Origin: an uncultured Leptolyngbya sp. | Lineage (GTDB): Bacteria; Cyanobacteriota; Cyanobacteriia; Phormidesmidales; Phormidesmidaceae | Reading direction: 5' to 3' | DNA length: 10,498 nucleotides | NCBI GenBank assembly: GCA_937899365.1 | Contig: CALBPH010000702.1 | Location: 1 to 10,498 of the forward strand | Part shown: positions 1 through 6,896 of the stretch, piece by piece | How positions within the stretch are numbered: position 1 is the first letter of the stretch | Layout of the letters: the number at the start of each line of letters is the position of its first letter | The notes under the pieces: generated by a model | Seen by the model: only the letters and a program-made list of their open reading frames with translations | Database searches by the model: none | What the model was told of the DNA's origin: nothing | Program-made: the position numbers and the translations under genes

Positions 1-253
1 GGTTATCCGCATTCACCGGTTCTACCAAAACCTGAAAAGTGCCCTCATAGATAGGCTCTTGCAAAAGCGTGCCGACTACCGCAGCCCCCATTACCCCAGC
101 CGCTATGCCGGCAATAACGCCAGCCCGTCGCCGCAACACCGTGAACAACTGCCGTAAATCTATATCATCCTCATCCCACGGGACCTGAAACAATGGAAAC
201 CCCTTCCAATTCTCTCCGTTAGATGCGCTGTTGTTCACAGTCAAATTATTCAT
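1..253 (-). CDS. Wzz/Wzc (GumC-like) polysaccharide chain-length protein, N-terminal part
   Basis: Partial gene: 84 codons are visible and the rest lies beyond the left edge. The ATG at 253-251 is the first start after an in-frame TAA about 25 bases upstream; no Shine-Dalgarno is seen. The product has a short polar N-terminus, an acidic stretch with DEDDIDLRQLFTVLRRR (residues 27-43), one hydrophobic segment rich in Gly and Ala (about 44-64), then YEGTFQVLVEP (69-79). That order (cytoplasmic DIDLR...LRRR, first membrane helix, start of the periplasmic beta/alpha domain) is typical of the Wzz domain in Wzc, GumC and ExoP proteins of the inner membrane, which set polymer length and contact Wza. 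Whether a C-terminal tyrosine-kinase domain follows cannot be seen. It lies 64 bases downstream of the Wza-like gene on the same strand, so co-transcription is likely. Confidence 0.85.
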   Translation of the reverse strand, partial: MNNLTVNNSASNGENWKGFPLFQVPWDEDDIDLRQLFTVLRRRAGVIAGIAAGVMGAAVVGTLLQEPIYEGTFQVLVEPVNADN

Positions 254-317
254 GGGTCCAGTGACGTCTAAAGGTTAAATAAGCGCAAACAGAGCATAGC
301 CCACATCCCCACGTTTG

Positions 318-1751
318 CTACAGCCCCAGGTTAATAACGGGTAAAATCTGTAGAAACGGACTCAATATCGTATTGAGACTATCGGACAGACGCGCTGCCG
401 TACTTGGATCGACAACGACAATATCGTTGTGCTGCACAATCGGATTATTGTCGGGGTCTAACCCCTGGGCCAGATCAACGTCAAAAGACCGCTGGGTGAC
501 GGTCCCGTTTGAGTTAAGACGAATAAGCTCAACCGTTTCCTGGGCTCGACGATTAAACCCGCCTGCGGCCAACACCGCCTGGTTTAGGGTGGTATTGGCC
601 GACACGGCTATGGCTCCGGGCTCTTCCACCTCCCCCACCACGTTGACACTAATGGTATCGGGAGACAAATTGGTGGCGGTTAGCCTGCTAATTTGCTCCG
701 AATTTGCCGCCACTGCCGTGGGAACGACAATGGTATCCCCCATCTGCAACACCATATCCTGACTGTTTTCGCCCGCTTCCACTAGCTGCCACAGATCTAA
801 GGAAATTGTATGGTTGTCGCCAAAGCGGGTCGTGCGTTTAACCTCCACCCGTCGCAGGTCTGCCAGGGGTTTAATCCCACCCGCCAGCCGTAATGCCCGC
901 GTCACGGTCAATCGTCCAGGCTGTTGCACCGTATTGGCGGTGGTGGTGTTACCGACGGTCACAGATTGGCTCGATGTCCGCCGTGAGGCGTAGTTGTAAG
1001 TGCCTGGGCGAAACACTTCCCCCACCACGACAACGCTGATGGCCTCCTCTTCATCGGTTGCCAAATTAGAAACGGCAATCTGGTTGGAAGCCCTCAGATC
1101 AATGGTGTCGGCCTGGTTAATGGTAATGGCGTCCCCATCCCGCAGGGGAATATCTTGCCGCAGGTCCCCCTGGCCAATTAGCAGACCTAAATCACTGATA
1201 ACACTCTGGGTGTTGCCGTTTTCCACATTGCGCCGGATCTGGACCTGTTCCATATCGGCAGCTTGGGTAATGCCGCCCGCTAGCTGGATCGCATCAACTA
1301 ATGTGGGAAACTGACCGGTTTCGTCTACTGGGATTGTGTAAACGCCGGGCTGGTAGATCTCACCTGCGATCGCAATCCGTAATTGTCGCGGCATCAGTAA
1401 ACTGACCGTAATCCGCGGATAGCGAACTTTCGCACCATAGGCATCACTAATAGCCTGTTCCGCCTGCGCTATTGTCAGCCCAACAACCGACAGCTGTCCC
1501 ACCGCTGGCAAATTTACCTGGCCGTTAGCAAGCACCCGCTGCTCACCCCCATATTCCGGCACATTAAACACATCAATGCCAATCAGATCACCAGGCCCAA
1601 GCAGGTAAACGTCAGGCAAGGCGTTAATCACCGATGCTACCGCGCGAGGAGCCACCGCCCTTAGGGCCACATCACCATGGGCGATGGCAGCTCCCAACAC
1701 AGCCCCCATAAACGCACGCCCTAACAAGGCAAAAGATTTGACGCTAGTCAT
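318..1751 (-). CDS. Wza-like polysaccharide export protein with three SLBB repeats
   Basis: Complete 477-residue protein starting at ATG 1751-1749. Residues 1-40 look like an export signal: a Lys, then a hydrophobic Ala/Gly/Leu run and AVAS. The poly-export domain follows (about 47-120) with YLLGPGDLIGIDVFNVPEYGG and ANGQVNLPAVG. Three SLBB-type repeats come next, each opening with a G-E-x-x-x-P-G signature: AGEIYQPGVY (129-138), VGEVFRPGTY (243-252) and VGEVEEPGAI (372-381). The last 20 or so residues (SDSLNTILSPFLQILPVI) could form the amphipathic helix that in E. coli Wza crosses the outer membrane; that is inference. The family forms the periplasmic and outer-membrane channel for capsule or EPS. 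The protein contains no cysteine, so it cannot be a lipoprotein like E. coli Wza. It is followed by a Wzz/Wzc-type gene, the usual partner. Confidence 0.93.
   Translation of the reverse strand: MTSVKSFALLGRAFMGAVLGAAIAHGDVALRAVAPRAVASVINALPDVYLLGPGDLIGIDVFNVPEYGGEQRVLANGQVNLPAVGQLSVVGLTIAQAEQAISDAYGAKVRYPRITVSLLMPRQLRIAIAGEIYQPGVYTIPVDETGQFPTLVDAIQLAGGITQAADMEQVQIRRNVENGNTQSVISDLGLLIGQGDLRQDIPLRDGDAITINQADTIDLRASNQIAVSNLATDEEEAISVVVVGEVFRPGTYNYASRRTSSQSVTVGNTTTANTVQQPGRLTVTRALRLAGGIKPLADLRRVEVKRTTRFGDNHTISLDLWQLVEAGENSQDMVLQMGDTIVVPTAVAANSEQISRLTATNLSPDTISVNVVGEVEEPGAIAVSANTTLNQAVLAAGGFNRRAQETVELIRLNSNGTVTQRSFDVDLAQGLDPDNNPIVQHNDIVVVDPSTAARLSDSLNTILSPFLQILPVINLGL
1366..1373. repeat. HIP1 octamer palindrome GCGATCGC
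   Basis: A perfect copy of the HIP1 palindrome, extended by one base pair to TGCGATCGCA, inside the Wza-like gene. HIP1 is highly over-represented in many cyanobacterial genomes. It is the only copy I found in the window, so it supports but does not prove the cyanobacterial assignment. Confidence 0.6.
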
Positions 1752-1805
1752 AACCGTAGATACAAATTAGCAAAGCAATTTAAGAAGACACAGCGATGGT
1801 TAAAC

Positions 1806-1840
1806 CAAGTAGTCTATGAACCGTCTTGACTAACTACTTG
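1806..1840. promoter_or_regulatory. Candidate operator dyad upstream of the export operon
   Basis: Two perfect 8-base arms, CAAGTAGT (1806-1813) and ACTACTTG (1833-1840), are separated by 19 bases, placing the site 55-89 bases upstream of the Wza-like start. A second small dyad, TGGTT-A-AACCA (1797-1807), overlaps its proximal arm. Position and symmetry fit a regulator site or an RNA stem in the leader, but no regulator can be named and no matching core promoter is clear. Confidence 0.25.
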
Positions 1841-2496
1841 ATTAATGCCTAGTAGTAACAGAATAAAGTCTAAAAATCTAGGGGTATCTACTGAAAGAAG
1901 CAGCTGGACCCCACACTAGCCGTCACTTAGCCATAGCCCGCTCTAAAGTCTTGTAAACCCTGCCCCAGGGCAACCTTTGTCTTTAATAAAAAGCGAGCTA
2001 ATCCCCCTAAAAGCGTCCTATGTATTGTATAACGTTGAATAGCCAAGCACAGTGTCGCCCTTAGCAGCATTGTGACCGCTAACGCTTGAAAATGGAGCCT
2101 ATCTAGCTAAATCGACAGTCTGCCACCGAGAAACAGTCCCCTAACACAGTAGCTCCCATGAACAGACCCCATCAAATCATGGTTATCGAGAATATAGCTC
2201 AATGCCCTTATTTTTGATAACCAGGTAGCTCAAACATCCTTGATTTGTAAATTTTTATTAAAAAATCCTGTTTTTGAGTTGAAAGCATTGGGTCTTGCGT
2301 AGGATTGCGAATGTTATTCCTAAAAAAATAGCCAGTCGGGTGTACGCTAACATTTCAATAATCCATATAGAGGGAAATTAAGTCGCAACGTTTTTTCTAC
2401 CATTCGAGACCGTAAGTATTTACGCCAAATTTTCTGTAACCTGTTTTAGACAGCAGGATTGAGAGTTTTCAGTGCATCTGACGCTGTTCAATTATT

Positions 2497-2585
2497 GGCG
2501 TTGCTGATGCTCGGGATGATTTTATCTGCAAGATACTGGCCTATGCCATAGCTAACCGACTCATCCTCTATATCAACAACGACAA
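2497..2585 (+). repeat. Dispersed element, copy A (inverted relative to copy B at 5390-5482)
   Basis: The first 42 bases (2497-2538) match the reverse complement of 5441-5482 at 39 positions. After a poorly conserved 14-base middle of equal length in both copies, 2553-2585 matches the complement of 5390-5426 at 29 of 33 aligned positions with one 4-base gap. Overall identity is about 83 percent over 89 aligned bases. The frame starting at 2497 is open to TAA at 2596 and reads GVADARDDFICKIL followed by AYAIANRLILYIN. Copy B shares GVAD-x-RDDFICK-x-L and a later Asn-Arg in the same frame. There is no start codon here (a TGA lies 18 bases before), so it looks like a gene fragment or repeat unit rather than a working gene. 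I do not recognise the peptide. Confidence 0.8.
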
Positions 2586-2749
2586 GTCTTCGGTGTAAAC
2601 GTCTAGGGCTGCTAAAGGAAAAACTGTTGCACTCAATTGCATTACAGGGTGTTGGTAACATTGAACTTGGCGAATAAAAGATGATGATTTTGACACCCTC
2701 AAGATAGTCTTGTCCTTAACTGAGGGAAAGGCTTGTTGACTCTATTCCT

Positions 2750-4195
2750 GTGTTTATCATCATGATTTTCACGACGTCACTACAACCACTAACTGACAAG
2801 CCATCAGCCAAAAATAGACAGTTTGTCAGACCATTATTTACATCCCGTCAAGTAGCAGCGTTGTTGTTGATTTGTGACATTGCTATCCTGTTGGCAAGCT
2901 TGTCAACGCACCGAGCTCTTCAAGCGAGCGCGTTTATATTCCTGCTATCACCGTTGACATGGCTGTTTGTAATTACATTTGTTAGTGGTCTTTATTTAGC
3001 AGATGCCTACCGTCTAGATTTCCTGAGGGTGTCAGGGGTACGTGCATCTATTCGTACGTTAATCAGTAATTCCATGACCACTGGCCTTTGGGTCATAGTA
3101 ATTTATATCTTTAATGCTTTAAGCCCAAGTTCTGCCTATACCAACAATGTGTGGCCTACAGCCATCGTCATTTTTAGTATTTGGACTATCGTTTCAAGAC
3201 TAGTTACAGCCAACTATCTAAAGGCTCAAACAGCCCTCAATAGATGGCTCTTATTGGGGTTTGACCACAGTCAAAATTCCCTATTACAAGATTTTAGCTC
3301 CCTTAAGTTAACCAATCATGTGGTTAACCTATTGGCAAACTGGCAAACTGTTCCAGCAGAGCATACCCAAGAAGTAGGTAACTTAAGCGATCTGGGTGCT
3401 TGGCTTACTCACCCTTGCAGCCATATTCTAGTCAGCCATGAGCTAAAGCTTAACGAACAACAGTTAACGTATTTGAAACAGGCGCGATTACAGGGAATTC
3501 CAATATATCGAGTTCCAGATCTATATGAAAACTACTTTAATAAAATCCCTGCCGACACGTTACAAGATACTTGGTTTACATTTAGCGTAGGCTTCAATCT
3601 GTTGTCTAACCGCATTAATCTGTGGGTTAAGCGCTTTGGCGACATTATTCTGGCCATTTCAGTTTTATGCATCGTTTCTCCAGTTATGCTGATAACGGCT
3701 ATTGCGATAAAACTAGATAGCCCTGGATCTGTCTTCTACAGTCAGTCTCGGACAGGACAAAACATGAAGCCGTTTCGGGTTTACAAGTTTCGTTCGATGT
3801 ATCAAGATGCAGAGAAACGCGGTGTTCAATGGGCTAGCGAACGCGATCCACGAATTACACGGGTAGGAAATGTTATTCGCCTCGTGAGAATTGACGAACT
3901 GCCCCAATTATGGAACGTCCTACGTGGTGATATGAGCATGATTGGTCCACGCCCTGAGCGGCCAGAGTTTGATAAAAAGCTAGCCAAAGAGATTCCCCAT
4001 TACACTGTCCGTTATATGCTGAAACCGGGAATCACAGGATGGGCACAGGTTTTATACCCCTATGGTGCATCAGTAAACGACGCTTATGAAAAACTAGCCT
4101 ATGACCTGTATTACATAAAAAACCACTCGTTTTGGCTAGATCTCGCAATTGTGTTTAAGACGTTGCGCGTAGTGCTTTTAGGGAAAGGGCGTTGA
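2750..4195 (+). CDS. Polyprenyl-phosphate sugar-phosphate transferase (WbaP/WcaJ-type), initiating enzyme
   Basis: Transfers a hexose-1-phosphate from a UDP-sugar to undecaprenyl phosphate at the inner membrane, the first step of repeat-unit assembly. The 481 residues match the usual length of the long form. In order: hydrophobic segments near 35-51, 60-80, 108-124 and 134-152; a soluble Rossmann-like middle (about 165-255, beginning RWLLLGFDHSQ); then the bacterial sugar transferase domain (about 293-478). That domain carries the membrane-entering helix with SPVML, KLDSPGSVFYSQSRTGQ, YKFRSMYQDAE (345-355), the Asp-Glu pair in DELPQLWN (D382, E383), GDMSMIGPRPERPEF and KPGITGWAQV. All key motifs are intact. 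Sugar specificity (glucose or galactose) cannot be read from sequence. The start is either GTG 2750 or ATG 2762 (residue 5); an in-frame TAA at 2717-2719 excludes anything much longer, and no Shine-Dalgarno decides between them. Confidence 0.94.
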   Translation: MFIIMIFTTSLQPLTDKPSAKNRQFVRPLFTSRQVAALLLICDIAILLASLSTHRALQASAFIFLLSPLTWLFVITFVSGLYLADAYRLDFLRVSGVRASIRTLISNSMTTGLWVIVIYIFNALSPSSAYTNNVWPTAIVIFSIWTIVSRLVTANYLKAQTALNRWLLLGFDHSQNSLLQDFSSLKLTNHVVNLLANWQTVPAEHTQEVGNLSDLGAWLTHPCSHILVSHELKLNEQQLTYLKQARLQGIPIYRVPDLYENYFNKIPADTLQDTWFTFSVGFNLLSNRINLWVKRFGDIILAISVLCIVSPVMLITAIAIKLDSPGSVFYSQSRTGQNMKPFRVYKFRSMYQDAEKRGVQWASERDPRITRVGNVIRLVRIDELPQLWNVLRGDMSMIGPRPERPEFDKKLAKEIPHYTVRYMLKPGITGWAQVLYPYGASVNDAYEKLAYDLYYIKNHSFWLDLAIVFKTLRVVLLGKGR

Positions 4196-4232
4196 GACCA
4201 TCACAGTCCTTCAGAATGCAATGGTAGATACT

Positions 4233-4260
4233 GTCTAAAGATAGACTTCCGTCTGTTTTT
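4233..4260 (+). terminator. Weak hairpin with T-run just upstream of galE
   Basis: AGAC-TTCC-GTCT (4243-4254) is followed by G and five T, a miniature terminator shape 12 bases before galE. A competing stem, GTCTA-AAGA-TAGAC (4233-4246), shares the AGAC arm. Stems of only 4-5 pairs are weak, so this may be chance. Confidence 0.2.
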
Positions 4261-4272
4261 CATATCTTAGCT

Positions 4273-5277
4273 ATGGTTAACTCAAAAAAAGTATTAGTGA
4301 CGGGTGGAGCAGGTTATGTGGGTTCCCATGTCGTAAAGCAGTTAGGCCAAGCTGGCTATGAAATTGTTGTTTATGACAATCTTTCAACCGGAGTGGCCCA
4401 CGCCGTCCTTTATGGCAAGTTAGTTGTTGGTGATCTAGCTGACACAGAAAAGTTAGCCCAGCTATTTGAACAGCATGACTTTTATGCCGTCTTACATCTT
4501 GCAGCCAGCATTGTTGTGCCAGAGTCCGTTGAGCGTCCATTGGACTACTATGGCAACAATACAATGAACGTGATCAATATCCTTCGTTGCTGTGAGCGCT
4601 ATGGAGTAAAACGATTCGTATTTTCGAGTACAGCCGCAGTGTATGGCGAACCCAAGGAAAACCCCGTATCGGAAACCGCACCCACCAATCCGATTAATCC
4701 CTATGGGATGTCCAAACTGATGAGTGAGCGCATTATTCAAGACTATGCCAAAGCATCGGACCTACAATATGTCATTTTGCGCTACTTTAATGTGGCTGGG
4801 GCCGATCCAGATGGACAGATAGGTCCATGGCTACCTGAGGCAACCCATTTAATTCGAGCCGCATGTGATGTTGCGTTAGGCCGAAAACCTGACGTAAAAA
4901 TATTTGGGACAGACTTTGATACACCAGATGGAACAGGCATTAGAGATTTTATTCATGTAGTTGATTTAGCAGCTGCCCATTTGGATGGGTTACGCTATCT
5001 AAATTCTGGAGGCCATAGCCAAATACTAAATTGTGGTTACGGGCAAGGATATAGTGTTCGGCAAGTAATTAATTGTTTACAGCGAGTGTCCAAAAAGAAT
5101 TTTTGGGTCAAGGAAGTTGACCGACGTCCTGGTGATCCTGCTTGTGTAGTGGCTCAAGCAGATAAAATTCGTAAGTTGTTAGATTGGAATCCTCAATATG
5201 TAGATTTGGATTGCATTGTGCGAACAACTTTGACATGGGAAAAACAACGAATCAGAATCAATAGAATTGCTGCTTAG
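4273..5277 (+). CDS. galE: UDP-glucose 4-epimerase
   Basis: Interconverts UDP-glucose and UDP-galactose in the cytoplasm with bound NAD, supplying galactose-type donors to the polymer. The 334 residues match the normal GalE length. The NAD-binding loop is GGAGYVGSH (G11, G14, G17), followed by VYDNLSTG (33-40), GDLAD (53-57) and HLAA (75-78). The catalytic set is intact: SST at 118-120 (T120 aligns with the catalytic Ser of E. coli GalE) and Y144-GMS-K148. Further family motifs are RYFNVAGADPDGQIG, GTGIRDFIHVVDLAAAH, NCGYGQGYSVRQV and RRPGDPA. The ATG at 4273 is the natural start because the glycine-rich loop begins 10 residues later. The gene lies 77 bases after the sugar-phosphate transferase. 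A UDP-GlcNAc-active or other 4-epimerase of the same family cannot be excluded. Confidence 0.95.
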   Translation: MVNSKKVLVTGGAGYVGSHVVKQLGQAGYEIVVYDNLSTGVAHAVLYGKLVVGDLADTEKLAQLFEQHDFYAVLHLAASIVVPESVERPLDYYGNNTMNVINILRCCERYGVKRFVFSSTAAVYGEPKENPVSETAPTNPINPYGMSKLMSERIIQDYAKASDLQYVILRYFNVAGADPDGQIGPWLPEATHLIRAACDVALGRKPDVKIFGTDFDTPDGTGIRDFIHVVDLAAAHLDGLRYLNSGGHSQILNCGYGQGYSVRQVINCLQRVSKKNFWVKEVDRRPGDPACVVAQADKIRKLLDWNPQYVDLDCIVRTTLTWEKQRIRINRIAA

Positions 5278-5281
5278 ATAC

Positions 5282-5308
5282 ATCGAAGTTTGTTGCCCAA
5301 ACTTCGAT
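5282..5308 (+). terminator. Perfect 11-bp hairpin directly after galE
   Basis: ATCGAAGTTTG (5282-5292) and CAAACTTCGAT (5298-5308) pair perfectly around a 5-base loop TTGCC, starting five bases after the galE stop. Position and symmetry suggest a terminator or an RNA 3'-end stabiliser. No T-run follows on either strand, so a classical intrinsic terminator is not certain. A second small inverted repeat, ATCATT-CA-AATGAT, follows at 5321-5334. Confidence 0.5.
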
Positions 5309-5389
5309 TAACAGTCATTAATCATTCAAATGATAAACGTGTTGTCTGAGTTTACTTGTAGTTGTTCAAAAAACTGACTTATGAATTTT

Positions 5390-5482
5390 TTGCCGTTGCT
5401 GATTTAGAGGATGAACCGATCGGTTAAACATGCTATTTGACAGTACCTTGCAGATAAAATCATCCCGAGGATCGGCAACGCC
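5390..5482 (-). repeat. Dispersed element, copy B (inverted partner of 2497-2585)
   Basis: Reverse-complement copy of the element at 2497-2585, lying between galE and the flippase gene. Its core, 5441-5482, has only three differences from copy A. It carries 4 extra bases that create the perfect palindrome AACCGATCGGTT (5414-5425). On the minus strand an open frame runs from ATG 5506 to TGA 5366 (46 codons), containing KEWGVADPRDDFICKVL; the same frame is open in copy A up to the shared Asn-Arg, after which the gap shifts it. I treat the 46-codon frame as a relic, not as a gene. On the plus strand a perfect -35 hexamer TTGACA (5437-5442) overlaps its edge, so the element may also hold part of the flippase promoter. 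Confidence 0.8.
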
Positions 5483-5515
5483 CCATTCTTTAAACATGTA
5501 CCTCATTTTCTTGCA

Positions 5516-6829
5516 ATGAGCTCAGCTCTTCAAAAGCTTTTGTCCTTGGATTTTAGTAAAGACTTGCGCAAAATTGTCGCTAACATAGGTTGGCTTTTTG
5601 CTGGTCGGTTCCTACGAATGACGGTAGGTTTATTTGTTGGAGTGTGGATTGCTCGATATTTAGGTGTAGTTCAGTTCGGGGTGTTGAGTTATGCAATGGC
5701 TTTTGTTGCGCTATTCAACACTTTTTCAAACTTGGGGTTACCAGCTCTAGTTGTTCGAACGATTACCCATGAACCTGAAAAGAAAGAACAGATTTTAGGA
5801 ACAACCTTCTGGTTGCAACTGTTTGGGGGCATTGCAACACTATTGCTTTCTATGAGCATGGTTTTTGGGCTCCATCATGACGATCAGCTAACGATGAGCC
5901 TAGTAGGGCTTTTAGCTTCTGCTGGGATTTTTCGCGCTTTTGAGACGATCGATCTATGGTTTCAGTCACAACTACAGTCGAAATACACTGTACTAGCTAA
6001 AAACACTGCTTTTTTAGTGATTTCAATTGCTAAGGTCATTTTAATCAATGTGCGAGCACCGTTGTTAGCATTTGCCTGGGCTACTTTAGCTGAAGTTTTG
6101 ATTGGTGCAATAAGTTTAATTGTCTGCTACAAAATCCAGGGGGGAGCACTCCGATTATGGCGTTGGAGCTTACCATTAGCGAAATCATTGCTCAAAGAAA
6201 GCTGGCCTTTAATCTTATCTGGGTTTTCAATTGTGATTTATATGAAGATAGACCAGATTATGCTTGGGAAAATGATTGGCCCCCGAGCCTTAGGGCTTTA
6301 TTCCTCGGCGACTCGAATTTCTGAAGTATGGTACTTCATTCCTACAGCAATAGCCTCTTCATGTGCGCCTAGTATTTATGCTGCTAGGCAAGAAGAAAAT
6401 ACTACTTCATTCTATCAAAAAATAGCTCAGCTTTTGAGAGTTTTATCGATAGTTGTTATTTTAATTTCTATCCCTATGACATTTATGTCTGGGAACCTCA
6501 TAAACCTCTTATACGGTTATGAGTATAGAGAGGCTGGTTCGATACTGGCAATTCATATTTGGTCAGCCTTATTTGTCTTTACTGGAGTAGGCACATCTGC
6601 TTGGTTCATTGCAGAAGGCTTAACCTATCTTTCCTTCCGAAAAACTCTACTAGGAGCAATCACCAATGTAATCCTAAACCTATTTTTAATTCCTACCTAT
6701 AGTGGCAATGGTGCGGCAGTTGCTACGGTCATCTCTTATTCTATAGCTGCTTTTTTCTCAAACGCTTTCAGCAAACAAACTCGTGGTCTTTTCTATATAC
6801 AATTAAAATCCTTCCTGTTGATAAAATAG
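5516..6829 (+). CDS. Wzx-like polysaccharide repeat-unit flippase
   Basis: Inner-membrane protein of 437 residues, almost entirely hydrophobic helices (about 12-14 expected), with the usual length and layout of the RfbX/Wzx branch of the MOP superfamily. Recognisable features are the N-terminal NIGWLFAGRFLRMTVGLFVG...ARYLGVVQFGVLSYA, LWFQSQLQSKYTVLAKN in the middle, the segment DQIMLGKMIGPRALGLYSSA, and the C-terminal FLIPTYSGNGAAVATVIS. These fit PF01943-type plus C-terminal polysaccharide-synthesis domains. It moves lipid-linked repeat units across the membrane, which implies a Wzy polymerase elsewhere, not seen here. The ATG at 5516 has no clear Shine-Dalgarno. The gene follows a 238-base gap holding a hairpin and repeat copy B, so it may begin a new transcription unit. 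Confidence 0.92.
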   Translation: MSSALQKLLSLDFSKDLRKIVANIGWLFAGRFLRMTVGLFVGVWIARYLGVVQFGVLSYAMAFVALFNTFSNLGLPALVVRTITHEPEKKEQILGTTFWLQLFGGIATLLLSMSMVFGLHHDDQLTMSLVGLLASAGIFRAFETIDLWFQSQLQSKYTVLAKNTAFLVISIAKVILINVRAPLLAFAWATLAEVLIGAISLIVCYKIQGGALRLWRWSLPLAKSLLKESWPLILSGFSIVIYMKIDQIMLGKMIGPRALGLYSSATRISEVWYFIPTAIASSCAPSIYAARQEENTTSFYQKIAQLLRVLSIVVILISIPMTFMSGNLINLLYGYEYREAGSILAIHIWSALFVFTGVGTSAWFIAEGLTYLSFRKTLLGAITNVILNLFLIPTYSGNGAAVATVISYSIAAFFSNAFSKQTRGLFYIQLKSFLLIK

Positions 6830-6896
6830 AAAATCATAAATTCATATTTTTCATATTCAAATCTAAAAATCATTGCTGAGTTTAGTATAATCTCTC

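Larger units (their letters stand above)
1752..2749. other. Long intergenic region between divergent EPS transcription units
   Basis: Almost 1 kb with no convincing full gene on either strand. It must hold the promoters for the minus-strand export genes and the plus-strand unit. Contents I can see: a dyad CAAGTAGT-N19-ACTACTTG near the minus-strand start (1806-1840); a GC hairpin CCCTG-CCC-CAGGG (1958-1970); an inverted repeat TGGTTATC-N28-GATAACCA (2180-2223); an AT-rich stretch around 2230-2275; a small palindrome CGTAA-GTAT-TTACG (2411-2424); and copy A of a dispersed inverted element (2497-2585). A perfect -35 hexamer TTGACA lies at 2690-2695, 55 bases before the sugar-phosphate transferase start, but no good -10 sits at the right distance. 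I could not place a transcription start with confidence. Confidence 0.6.

Noticed and set aside
373..1314. Plus-strand open frames across the Wza-like gene (373-762 and 1000-1314)
   Set aside because: They are antisense to a clear SLBB-domain gene, show no recognisable motif and arise from its GC-rich codon pattern.
2497..2585. Reading the element as an insertion sequence
   Set aside because: No terminal inverted repeats, target duplications or transposase motif could be seen; only the two diverged copies are supported.
3713..3907. Short minus-strand frame inside the sugar-phosphate transferase gene
   Set aside because: Lies over the conserved catalytic domain and has no features of its own.
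4277..4740. Minus-strand open frames inside galE
   Set aside because: Shadow frames of a gene with all GalE motifs intact; no domain, no promoter.
5414..5425. AACCGATCGGTT palindrome as a regulator site
   Set aside because: It is created by the 4-base difference between the two repeat copies and is absent from copy A, so it may be accidental; kept only as a note in the repeat entry.
5590..5772. Second plus-strand frame within the flippase gene
   Set aside because: Overlaps the first membrane helices of the flippase in another frame; Cys- and Ser-rich with no motif, so not a gene.
6886..6891. Perfect TATAAT five bases before the first FkbM start, suggesting a leaderless transcript
   Set aside because: No -35 at 16-18 bases upstream, and such a hexamer is easily expected by chance in this AT-rich stretch.
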